Positions 1-5,065 of a stretch of DNA of 7,902 nucleotides are shown piece by piece. The position numbers and the translations under genes were made by a program. The DNA comes from Candidatus Pelagibacter sp. (GTDB lineage: Bacteria > Pseudomonadota > Alphaproteobacteria > Pelagibacterales > Pelagibacteraceae): assembly GCA_002708525.1 (NCBI GenBank), contig PAOP01000020.1, forward strand, positions 1 to 7,902, in the 5' to 3' direction. Under the pieces are notes generated by a model, which did not search any database, was not told the origin of the DNA, and saw only the letters and a list, made by a program, of their open reading frames with translations. The first letter of the stretch is position 1; each line of letters begins with the position of its first letter.

Positions 1-101
1 TAAAAGTAAATGGAGCTGAGTTAAAAGATGGACTTTTAACTATTGCTTGTGAAAGGATAATTCCAGATCATAAAAAAAAGAAACTTATTGAGATTAAATA
101 A
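1..101 (+). CDS. Small heat-shock protein (Hsp20/IbpA family), C-terminal fragment
   Basis: This is the 3' end of a gene that enters from the left edge. Reading codons from base 3 gives 32 residues and then TAA at 99-101. The segment contains G-A-E-L-K-D-G-L-L-T-I, then E-R-I-I-P, and ends in a Lys-rich tail with I-E-I. This matches the last strand of the alpha-crystallin domain ('L.nGlL.I.l.r.iPe') and the C-terminal I-x-I anchor of Hsp20/IbpA-type holdases. These cytoplasmic oligomers bind unfolding proteins under heat or oxidative stress. The I-x-I motif mediates oligomer assembly in the family. The N-terminal arm and most of the alpha-crystallin domain lie outside the window. A strong hairpin follows 11 bp after the stop, so this is probably the last gene of its transcript. 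The family call rests on a short segment, but the match is characteristic. Confidence 0.75.
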   Translation, partial: KVNGAELKDGLLTIACERIIPDHKKKKLIEIK

Positions 102-112
102 GTAAAACCTTG

Positions 113-145
113 CTTGTGGGGATTATCCCCACAGGTAACTTTTTT
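113..145 (+). terminator. Rho-independent terminator after the hsp20-like gene
   Basis: Bases 113-122 pair with 126-135 in a 10-bp stem (one T-G wobble) around a 3-base loop. The core GTGGGGA/TCCCCAC is very GC-rich for this AT-rich region. Six T residues follow at 140-145, four bases beyond the stem. On the opposite strand a short T-run also follows the stem (complement of 104-107), so it may also stop transcripts of the minus-strand lipoprotein gene, which ends at 160. Confidence 0.75.
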
Positions 146-159
146 GAAATAAAGATAAC

Positions 160-462
160 TTAAATACACCCGCTAGAGCTAAAACCAATCACAGTGCCAG
201 TAGTATTAATTTCAAACTTTCTCTCGCAAGGAATTCCATATTTTTTTGTCTTATAAACCAAAACTTCATTACCAAGATTATTTATAAAATCTTCTTTTGG
301 TGCGCCTAGCTCTAGTTTAAGTTCAGTTACACCTTTTCCAACAAACTGTCCAAACCTCTCATTTTCTTTTTCAGCAACCTCATCAGATTTTTTTTTAATC
401 GTCTGACACCCAGAGAGTATAATTAAGGCTAAGAAAGATATTAAAATTAATTTAATTTTCAT
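160..462 (-). CDS. Small lipoprotein, possibly BamE/SmpA-like
   Basis: A 100-residue protein, read from ATG at 462-460. The frame is open 10 codons further (to 492), but the internal Met at 462 directly precedes a normal signal peptide, M-K-I-K followed by a hydrophobic stretch. A lipobox L-S-G-C ends at residue 19, predicting signal peptidase II cleavage and a lipid-anchored Cys. The mature part is about 80 residues and begins with a charged Lys/Glu-rich linker (21-37). A segment 'GKGVTELKLELGAPKE' (42-57) follows, then a Tyr/Cys strand region (70-85) and a terminal S-S-G-C-I. The 'short helix, LG.P, aromatic strand, G.V, gC' pattern resembles the small BamE/SmpA/OmlA fold of outer-membrane-associated lipoproteins. 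That fold assignment is tentative. C79 and C99 could form a disulfide in the periplasm. No strong Shine-Dalgarno is visible. The gene is divergent from the permease. Confidence 0.7.
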   Translation of the reverse strand: MKIKLILISFLALIILSGCQTIKKKSDEVAEKENERFGQFVGKGVTELKLELGAPKEDFINNLGNEVLVYKTKKYGIPCERKFEINTTGTVIGFSSSGCI

Positions 463-481
463 AAAAAATATCATTAAGAAA

Positions 482-488
482 TATAATA
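482..488. promoter_or_regulatory. Possible opposed overlapping -10 elements (lipoprotein / permease)
   Basis: A perfect TATAAT reads on the plus strand at 482-487. TATTAT (5 of 6 consensus) reads on the minus strand across 488-483, about 20 bases upstream of the lipoprotein ATG. The minus-strand element is well placed for the lipoprotein gene. The plus-strand element would give the permease a leader of roughly 105 nt. No good -35 box is seen for either. AT-richness makes chance matches common. Confidence 0.3.
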
Positions 489-509
489 ACAAAATTAAGG
501 CAGAATATA

Positions 510-558
510 AACCTTCAGGTTGAAAAGTGTTAACAATTCAATCTAATTTCACGAAATT
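510..558. promoter_or_regulatory. Two small inverted repeats in the permease upstream region
   Basis: Bases 510-514 and 517-521 form AACCT-TC-AGGTT. Bases 545-550 and 553-558 form AATTTC-AC-GAAATT. Both are perfect short palindromes, 24 bp apart edge to edge, in the 107-bp gap before the purine permease. Either could be a repressor site or a weak RNA hairpin. A weak alternative promoter also lies here (TTGAAA at 520-525 with TAATTT at 544-549). I recognise no purine riboswitch fold. The function is inference only. Confidence 0.25.
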
Positions 559-587
559 TAATAAAGAATCGAATAAGAGAGACTTTT

Positions 588-593
588 AGGAGG
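588..593 (+). promoter_or_regulatory. Strong Shine-Dalgarno of the purine permease
   Basis: A full AGGAGG lies 6 bases before the ATG at 600. It is the strongest ribosome-binding site in the window and fixes the permease start. Most other genes here have weak sites or none, so this gene may be translated unusually well. Confidence 0.85.
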
Positions 594-599
594 AAACTA

Positions 600-1910
600 A
601 TGTTAGATAATTATTTTAACTATAAAAAACATAAAACAGATTTCCGAACAGAAGTTATTGCGGGGGTGACGACCTTCTTAACAATGGCTTATATTATGTT
701 TTTAAATCCTTTTATTTTGTCTGGTGAATTTGCTGGACCCGATGCAGGATTTTTTGATTTCGGAGCAGTGTATACCGCCACAATACTTGCAACAGCATTA
801 GCATGTTTCATAATGGCTTTTTATGGTAAGACATGGCCAATAGGTCTTGCCCCGGGAATGGGGATTAATGCTTTTGTTGCTTTTGGAGTTTGTGCTGGTA
901 TGGGATATACACCTCAACAAGCTTTAGGTGCAGTTTTAGTTGCCGGTGTTTTATTCTTGATAATCTCATTAACGCCAATAAGAGCTTGGCTGATTAACTC
1001 AATTCCAAAAAGTTTAAAACTTGGAATAGGAGCAGGTATTGGATTATTTTTAGCAATAATTGGTCTTCAGATCATGGAAGTTGTTGTAGACAATCCAGTT
1101 ACCCTAGTTCAGCTTGGAGATCTAAGTAACCCACTAGTCTTATTAGGATGTGCTACTTTCATAGTGATATGTGTTTTAGAAAAGATGAAAGTAAAAGGAA
1201 ATATTATTATTGGTATTTTACTATTTAGTATTATTTCTTGGGTGACCGGTCTTGCTAAATTTAATGGAATTGCAAGTGCTCCACCACCAATGACTTATCT
1301 TTTTGAGTTTGATCTGTCTGCAGCTATGACCGCAGGAATGTCTACTGTAATCTTCACTTTATTGTTTATTGATTTCTTTGATACAGCTGGAACACTTACA
1401 TCAGTTGCAAACGTTGCTGGTAAGGTTGGCAAAGATGGAAAAGTTCAGGACATTAATAAAGCAATGCTTTCAGATAGTGTCGGTTCTGTTGCTGGTGCGA
1501 TGATGGGTACAACCACGGTTACCAGTTATGTAGAGTCTGGAGCTGGAGTAAAAGCTGGTGGAAAAACAGGAATGACGTCGCTTGTCATTGGTGTTCTGTT
1601 TCTTGCGTGCATATTCTTTGCGCCACTTGCCACTAGCCTGCCAAAACAAATAGATGGTGCTGCTTTACTTTTTGTTTCTGTTCTCTTTGTGAGAAATATT
1701 ACAGATATAGAGTGGAATGATATTGGGGAGTCTGCTCCTGCAATTTTAGCAATGATAGCAATGCCTTTAACTTATAGTATAAGCAATGGTATTGCCTTAG
1801 CATTTGTATCATATGCATTAATAAGACTGTTAACAGGCAAAGCTTCTGATACTTCTCCAGCAATATGGATAATTGCTGTATTGAGTGTAATAAGCTTCGC
1901 AGTAGCGTAA
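600..1910 (+). CDS. AzgA-type purine nucleobase permease (NCS2 superfamily)
   Basis: A 436-residue integral inner-membrane protein, the usual length for the AzgA/PbuG/GhxP branch of NCS2 (COG2252), which takes up adenine, guanine and/or hypoxanthine with protons. The N-terminus (E-V-I-A-G-V-T-T-F-L-T-M-A-Y, 18-31) is the family's opening signature. G-L-A-P-G-M-G-I-N-A-F (82-92) corresponds to the conserved TM3 segment. I-D-F-F-D-T-A-G-T-L (257-266) is the TM8 motif carrying the substrate-contacting acidic residue. G-T-T-T-V-T-S-Y-V-E-S-G-A-G-V (303-317) is the TM10 half-helix signature with its conserved Glu. Hydrophobic segments fill the rest, consistent with 12-14 membrane passes. The start is fixed by AGGAGG. 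The gene ends at a strong bidirectional terminator and faces a purine-type phosphoribosyltransferase, which supports a purine-salvage role. Which base is carried cannot be told from the sequence. Intact, with composition like its neighbours. Confidence 0.93.
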   Translation: MLDNYFNYKKHKTDFRTEVIAGVTTFLTMAYIMFLNPFILSGEFAGPDAGFFDFGAVYTATILATALACFIMAFYGKTWPIGLAPGMGINAFVAFGVCAGMGYTPQQALGAVLVAGVLFLIISLTPIRAWLINSIPKSLKLGIGAGIGLFLAIIGLQIMEVVVDNPVTLVQLGDLSNPLVLLGCATFIVICVLEKMKVKGNIIIGILLFSIISWVTGLAKFNGIASAPPPMTYLFEFDLSAAMTAGMSTVIFTLLFIDFFDTAGTLTSVANVAGKVGKDGKVQDINKAMLSDSVGSVAGAMMGTTTVTSYVESGAGVKAGGKTGMTSLVIGVLFLACIFFAPLATSLPKQIDGAALLFVSVLFVRNITDIEWNDIGESAPAILAMIAMPLTYSISNGIALAFVSYALIRLLTGKASDTSPAIWIIAVLSVISFAVA

Positions 1911-1922
1911 TAGTAAAAAATT

Positions 1923-1954
1923 AAAGGGCTAGAAAATATTCTAGCCCTTTTTTT
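1923..1954. terminator. Bidirectional terminator between the convergent permease and phosphoribosyltransferase genes
   Basis: A perfect 12-bp stem (1923-1934 with 1939-1950) closes a 4-base AATA loop. On the plus strand it runs into seven T residues (1948-1954). On the minus strand the stem also ends in T, and a further T6 follows (complement of 1915-1920). It therefore has intrinsic terminator form in both directions. Bases 1941-1943 in its right arm are the TAG stop of the minus-strand gene. Confidence 0.9.
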
Positions 1955-2468
1955 GTTTATTTAAAATTTCATCAATATTCACTTCTTCATAATGTTCTGT
2001 TGGTTGAACTATCCATGGATCATTATTAAGTCTAATAGGACAATAATCCGGGGTAAAAGTTGAAGATTTTTTTTTCCACAAACATGCGGTTTTAACATCT
2101 TTAATATAATTTTTTATTGGGTCATAATTTTTTAACCATTCAATACTTTTATTTAAAGTCAATCCTGTGTCTGATAAATCATCAACTAACAAAACATTTT
2201 TAAAATCTTTTTCATTTGCTATTGAACTTATATCTCTTGCAAATATTAGTTGTCCTTGCTTGTCTTCCATTCCATCTCCTGAATAACTTTGAATAACAAC
2301 ATAGGCTGTAGGAAGTTTCATTATTCTTGACAGAATATCTATTATAGGTGCAGCACCTCTCATGATTCCAACTAAAACTGTTGGCTTAAAATTTTTATGG
2401 ATTTCAACAGCTAATTTTTCAACTGTGTCCAAATATTCTTCAAAGCTAATTATTAATTTTTCTGACAC
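1941..2468 (-). CDS. Purine-type phosphoribosyltransferase (xanthine/guanine/hypoxanthine PRTase-like)
   Basis: A 175-residue cytosolic type I phosphoribosyltransferase. These enzymes condense a nucleobase with PRPP to give the nucleotide plus pyrophosphate. The PRPP-binding signature V-L-L-V-D-D-L-S-D-T-G-L-T-L is at 92-105, with the paired acidic residues D96-D97. G-I-M-R-G-A-A-P (34-41) matches the loop that binds pyrophosphate. The C-terminal P-W-I-V-Q-P-T-E-H-Y-E-E (151-162) resembles the hood of the COG2236/Gpt-like group, so a 6-oxopurine substrate is most likely. Exact specificity is unproven. The start is GTG at 2468-2466. No in-frame ATG precedes it, because a TGA lies just upstream, and no good Shine-Dalgarno is visible. 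It converges on a purine permease and shares its terminator, whose stem contains the TAG stop. Length and motifs are complete. Confidence 0.87.
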   Translation of the reverse strand: MSEKLIISFEEYLDTVEKLAVEIHKNFKPTVLVGIMRGAAPIIDILSRIMKLPTAYVVIQSYSGDGMEDKQGQLIFARDISSIANEKDFKNVLLVDDLSDTGLTLNKSIEWLKNYDPIKNYIKDVKTACLWKKKSSTFTPDYCPIRLNNDPWIVQPTEHYEEVNIDEILNKQKKG

Positions 2469-2478
2469 TAAAATTTGG

Positions 2479-2485
2479 TATCATA
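2479..2485. promoter_or_regulatory. Possible opposed overlapping -10 elements (phosphoribosyltransferase / DUF1330)
   Basis: The 43-bp divergent gap holds TATCAT on the plus strand (2479-2484) and TATGAT on the minus strand (2485-2480), each 5 of 6 to the -10 consensus. Plus-strand initiation would fall in the A12 tract. Minus-strand initiation would fall only a few bases before the GTG start, giving a near-leaderless mRNA. No clear -35 is seen. Both roles are inferred. Confidence 0.35.
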
Positions 2486-2496
2486 AAAAAAAAAAA
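2485..2496 (+). repeat. Poly-A tract of 12
   Basis: Twelve consecutive A residues lie between the putative -10 and the Shine-Dalgarno of the first DUF1330 gene. It is the longest homopolymer noticed in the window. It could affect DNA bending, transcription slippage or sequencing accuracy. It is noncoding, so a length change would not break a gene. Confidence 0.85.
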
Positions 2497-2500
2497 TTAA

Positions 2501-2507
2501 AAAGGAG
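2501..2507 (+). promoter_or_regulatory. Shine-Dalgarno of the first DUF1330 gene
   Basis: AAAGGAG ends 4 bases before the ATG at 2512. This supports 2512 as the start. The open frame reaches back to 2362, but that part overlaps the phosphoribosyltransferase gene and has no DUF1330 similarity. Confidence 0.75.
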
Positions 2508-2511
2508 AAAT

Positions 2512-2799
2512 ATGAAAGGATATTGGATAGCAATATATAAAGAGATGAATAATATGGATAATATCAAAGAATATGGCCTTAGAGCAAAAGCAACGGTTGA
2601 AAAATTTTCAGGTAAAATTTTAGCAAGAAGTGACAATAGTATAGCCACTGAAGGTGAAAAAAGCGTAAGGATTTCTTTAGCTGAGTTTCCTGATTTCGAT
2701 ACCGCCCAAAAATGCTACAACTCAGAGGATTATAAAGAAGCTCGTAAATTTCTTGAAGGAAGTGTTATAAGAGAACATAAAATATTTGAAGGGATGTAA
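2512..2799 (+). CDS. DUF1330-family protein, diverged copy
   Basis: A 95-residue soluble protein without signal peptide or membrane segment. M-K-G-Y-W-I at the start, A-E-F-P-D-F near residue 60, C-Y-N-S-E-D-Y near 70 and a terminal F-E-G are hallmarks of DUF1330, a small dimeric alpha/beta-barrel (ferredoxin-like) family of unknown function. It aligns along its whole length with the next gene (shared YWI, EFP, C-x-N-S, Y and EG positions). It has lost the usual glycine-rich central motif: where the partner has I-R-G-G it has A-R-S-D. The start is set by AAAGGAG and by family alignment. The stop lies 2 bp before the next ATG, so the two are almost certainly co-transcribed. No biochemical role can be assigned; related alpha/beta-barrel proteins include small monooxygenases and heme- or metabolite-binding dimers. 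Confidence 0.85.
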   Translation: MKGYWIAIYKEMNNMDNIKEYGLRAKATVEKFSGKILARSDNSIATEGEKSVRISLAEFPDFDTAQKCYNSEDYKEARKFLEGSVIREHKIFEGM

Positions 2800-2801
2800 A
2801 T

Positions 2802-3098
2802 ATGAAAGCTTATTGGATAAGTTTATACATTAAAGTAGAAAACCAGGAAAATCTGAAAAAATATGCTGAAACAGTTGTGCCTATTATTAAAAGTTATGGA
2901 GGAACTCCATTAATAAGAGGAGGGAAACATCAAACTTATGATGGAGATGATTTCCAACGAACAGTGGTGTGGGAATTTCCAAACTATGAAAAAGCTATTG
3001 AGTGTCATAACTCTAAGGAATACCAAGCAGGCTGGGCCTTGGCCAAACATACAACCAAAAGACATATGCAGGTAATAGAAGGCTTTAATATTGAATAG
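2802..3098 (+). CDS. DUF1330-family protein, canonical copy
   Basis: A 98-residue soluble protein, closer to the DUF1330 norm than its upstream paralogue. It has M-K-A-Y-W-I, Y-A-E-T-V-V-P (21-27), Y-G-G-T-P-L-I-R-G-G (32-41), V-V-W-E-F-P (55-60), C-H-N-S-K-E-Y (68-74) and a terminal V-I-E-G. The ATG follows the previous stop by 2 bp. An AAGGGA inside the end of the upstream gene (2789-2794) sits 7 bases before it, so translation is likely coupled. Members of this family form alpha/beta-barrel dimers, and a tandem pair could form a heterodimer (inference). The 3' end overlaps the convergent DNA glycosylase gene by 14 bp, leaving no room for a terminator between them. Function unknown. Confidence 0.88.
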   Translation: MKAYWISLYIKVENQENLKKYAETVVPIIKSYGGTPLIRGGKHQTYDGDDFQRTVVWEFPNYEKAIECHNSKEYQAGWALAKHTTKRHMQVIEGFNIE

Positions 3099-3711
3099 GT
3101 TCGTCATCAATTGAACGCCATAAATACCATGTAGCTATTGAACAATATGGTGAAAATCTTTTTTTCAACAGTTTGATAAATTTTTCTGGTGGTAAATAAC
3201 TTTTTTTATAATTTTTAGAAATAGCTCTTAACAAACCAATATCTTGTATCGGCCAAATATTTGAACGATTTAAGGTAAATAGTAATATCATTTCTGCCGA
3301 CCATCTCCCAATCTGCCTAAGCTCTGAGAGATATAGAATAGCTTCTTCGTCATTCATTTTATATATTTTTTTGGGATCAAAAGATTTATTTAAAAATTTT
3401 TTAGATAACTCTTTAATGCCTCTACCTTTCATTTTACTTAATCCACACTTTCTTAGTTCAGTACTTTTCAATTTACTTACATTTTTTGGATTAATTTTAC
3501 CCTTACACTTTATTTTAAATTTTTTAAAAACTGAGTCAGCTGCTGCAATACTTATTTGTTGACCAATTATGCTTTTACACAATGAAAAAAAAATATCTTT
3601 TCGTGTTGTTAAGTGATTATCTGGATATTGTTTAATTAATCCTTTTAATACTTTATCTTTTTTAGACAAAAATATTTTACCCTTTTTCCAATAACTTGGT
3701 GGTTTAGTCAT
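3085..3711 (-). CDS. alkA: DNA-3-methyladenine glycosylase II, AlkA-like (HhH-GPD)
   Basis: A 208-residue base-excision repair enzyme of the HhH-GPD superfamily that cleaves alkylated purines such as 3-methyladenine from DNA. I-I-G-Q-Q-I-S (48-54) is the conserved early helix. K-G-R-G-I-K-E-L (95-102) matches the family's K-x-R segment. The helix-hairpin-helix is L-R-Q-I-G-R-W-S-A-E-M (131-141). W-P-I-Q-D-I-G-L (153-160) carries the catalytic Asp, D157. A-T-W-Y-L-W-R (193-199) is the typical C-terminal signature. It lacks the extra N-terminal domain of E. coli AlkA (282 residues) and resembles the compact Mag1-like form. The pI looks very high, as expected for DNA binding. The ATG lies inside the end of the upstream transporter gene (8-bp overlap), implying coupled translation. 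No Cys cluster typical of EndoIII or MutY is present, which argues against those relatives. Confidence 0.88.
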   Translation of the reverse strand: MTKPPSYWKKGKIFLSKKDKVLKGLIKQYPDNHLTTRKDIFFSLCKSIIGQQISIAAADSVFKKFKIKCKGKINPKNVSKLKSTELRKCGLSKMKGRGIKELSKKFLNKSFDPKKIYKMNDEEAILYLSELRQIGRWSAEMILLFTLNRSNIWPIQDIGLLRAISKNYKKSYLPPEKFIKLLKKRFSPYCSIATWYLWRSIDDEPIQY

Positions 3712-4585
3712 GTCTAACTACCGAAATATGTTTTTTCAAATTTAACTCTCTTTTAAAAATAATAAATGATGAAAAAATAACCAATATTGCACCTAACAAA
3801 GTTTTTAATGTAGGAACCTCTTGCCAGATAAAATAACCAAAAACGATGGCAAAAACTAATGCTAGATATTTTAAAGGTGTAACTAAGGAAACCTCAGAAT
3901 ATTTGTATGATTGTGTCAACCATAAGTTCGCTAACCCTCCTAAAAATCCTATAGAAGATAAAAGTATAAAATCAAAAATGCTCGGTAATATCCAGTCTTG
4001 ATAAAATGTAAATAAACTAAAAATTGTAATTGCAAATGAGAAAAAAAAACCAATCAACCATACAGGTTCTGTTGAGGATAATTGTCTTATTGTAATTGAA
4101 ACATAGGAAAGTCCTAAACAAAAAATTATTGGATAAATATAAAATAAATTAAGTGAATTCAGTCCAGGTTCTGAGATTATTATTACGCCAATAAAACCAA
4201 CAAGCACTGCCATCCATCTATACAGTCCTACTTTCTCATTTAGAAAAAAAATCGACATAATTGTCGTAAATATTGGTGCTGCGAATGAAATACTAACTAC
4301 TGTAGCTAATGGTAAGTTTCTCAAAGCTACAAAAATAGCCACAATTGCTATTAATCCTGCTGCACATCTTTTGAAATGCAATAAAGGTCTACTTGTTTTG
4401 TAAAAATCAGAAAATCTGTTTTTAGGTATTAAAAAAGATATGACTACCATACCAAATAAGTCTCTGAAAAATAGTACTTGGCCAACAGGGTATGCATCAG
4501 ACCATTTTACAATTATGTCCATTACTGAAAAAGTGCATACAGATATGAACATGTAGAAAAAGCCCAATTGATTTTTGCGCAACAT
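3704..4585 (-). CDS. EamA/DMT-superfamily membrane transporter
   Basis: A 293-residue inner-membrane protein made of two EamA repeats with about ten hydrophobic helices, the standard size for the drug/metabolite transporter superfamily. The first repeat has F-F-R-D-L-F (39-44), L-R-N-L-P-L-A-T-V-V-S-I-S-F-A-A-P-I-F (88-106) and F-L-N-E-K-V (114-119). The second ends with S-E-V-S-L-V-T-P-L-K-Y (230-240) and W-Q-E-V-P-T (254-259). These are the paired 'P..t.l....l.gE' signatures. Relatives export or import small metabolites, including amino acids, riboflavin and S-adenosylmethionine; the substrate cannot be read from sequence. It is the first gene of a two-gene minus-strand unit with the AlkA-like glycosylase, overlapping by 8 bp. 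Upstream is a 34-bp divergent gap to msrA with a perfect minus-strand TATAAT. No clear Shine-Dalgarno is seen. Confidence 0.88.
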   Translation of the reverse strand: MLRKNQLGFFYMFISVCTFSVMDIIVKWSDAYPVGQVLFFRDLFGMVVISFLIPKNRFSDFYKTSRPLLHFKRCAAGLIAIVAIFVALRNLPLATVVSISFAAPIFTTIMSIFFLNEKVGLYRWMAVLVGFIGVIIISEPGLNSLNLFYIYPIIFCLGLSYVSITIRQLSSTEPVWLIGFFFSFAITIFSLFTFYQDWILPSIFDFILLSSIGFLGGLANLWLTQSYKYSEVSLVTPLKYLALVFAIVFGYFIWQEVPTLKTLLGAILVIFSSFIIFKRELNLKKHISVVRHD

Positions 4586-4603
4586 AAGATTATCTTTAAA
4601 TCA

Positions 4604-4611
4604 ATTATAGT
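4604..4611. promoter_or_regulatory. Overlapping divergent -10 elements (EamA transporter / msrA)
   Basis: The 34-bp gap between divergent genes holds a perfect TATAAT on the minus strand (4609-4604) and TATAGT on the plus strand (4606-4611). The minus-strand element predicts a leader of about 12 bases for the transporter. The plus-strand element predicts initiation at about 4618, within a couple of bases of the msrA ATG at 4620, so that mRNA would be leaderless. No strong -35 hexamer is visible for either direction. Confidence 0.45.
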
Positions 4612-4619
4612 TTTTATCA

Positions 4620-5063
4620 ATGCAAATAGCAGTATTAGGTTTAGGGTGTTTTTGGGGTCCAGAAATTAGGTTTAGCAAACTTGATGGTATTATCAGGACA
4701 GAGGTTGGTTATTGTGGAGGAACAACTAAACAAACAACTTATAGAGAAGTTTGTACTGGAAATACTAATCATGCAGAAGTAGTAAAGTTAGAATTCGATG
4801 AAAAAATTATAAGTTTTGAAGATATAATTAGATATTTTTTTCAATTTCATGATCCAACGACATTAAATTCACAAGGTCCAGACTTTGGTACACAATATAG
4901 AAGTGAAATATTTTATCTAAATGAAGAACAAAAAGAAACTGCAATGAGAGTTATGGATGAGGAAAATAAAAGGCTTTCAGGAAGAGTTGTGACAAAGGTT
5001 TCTTTATTAAAAAATTACTGCACAGCTGAAGAATATCATCAAAAATATTTAGAAAAGAGATAA
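4620..5063 (+). CDS. msrA: Peptide-methionine (S)-S-oxide reductase MsrA
   Basis: A 147-residue cytosolic enzyme that reduces methionine-S-sulfoxide, free or in proteins, back to methionine using thioredoxin. The catalytic G-C-F-W-G motif has C10 very near the N-terminus. T-E-V-G-Y-C-G-G (27-34), C-T-G-N-T-N-H-A-E-V-V (45-55), F-H-D-P-T (76-80), D-F-G-T-Q-Y-R-S (88-95) and E-E-Y-H-Q-K-Y (137-143) are all family hallmarks. C134, just before the terminal motif, is the likely resolving Cys. The N-terminus is as short as the fold allows, so the ATG at 4620 must be right. No Shine-Dalgarno precedes it, and a TATAGT ends 8 bases upstream, which fits leaderless translation. It is the first gene of an apparent operon; the sulfurtransferase starts 2 bp after its stop. 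Confidence 0.95.
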   Translation: MQIAVLGLGCFWGPEIRFSKLDGIIRTEVGYCGGTTKQTTYREVCTGNTNHAEVVKLEFDEKIISFEDIIRYFFQFHDPTTLNSQGPDFGTQYRSEIFYLNEEQKETAMRVMDEENKRLSGRVVTKVSLLKNYCTAEEYHQKYLEKR

Positions 5064-5065
5064 AA

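Noticed and set aside
463..492. Ten-codon upstream extension of the minus-strand lipoprotein
   Set aside because: The internal Met at 462 gives a standard signal peptide with two early lysines; the extension would put hydrophobic residues before them.
493..599. Purine riboswitch before the permease
   Set aside because: No three-way junction or conserved loop pattern can be drawn from the 107 bases; only two tiny palindromes are present.
2362..2511. In-frame N-terminal extension of 50 codons on the first DUF1330 gene
   Set aside because: It lies antisense to the phosphoribosyltransferase gene, has no family similarity, and a good Shine-Dalgarno plus the family start place the gene at 2512.
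2910..3110. 66-codon minus-strand open frame
   Set aside because: It lies within the second DUF1330 gene on the opposite strand and shows no recognisable domain.
3371..3562. 63-codon plus-strand open frame
   Set aside because: Antisense shadow of the DNA glycosylase gene; its hydrophobic look comes from complementing Lys-rich codons.
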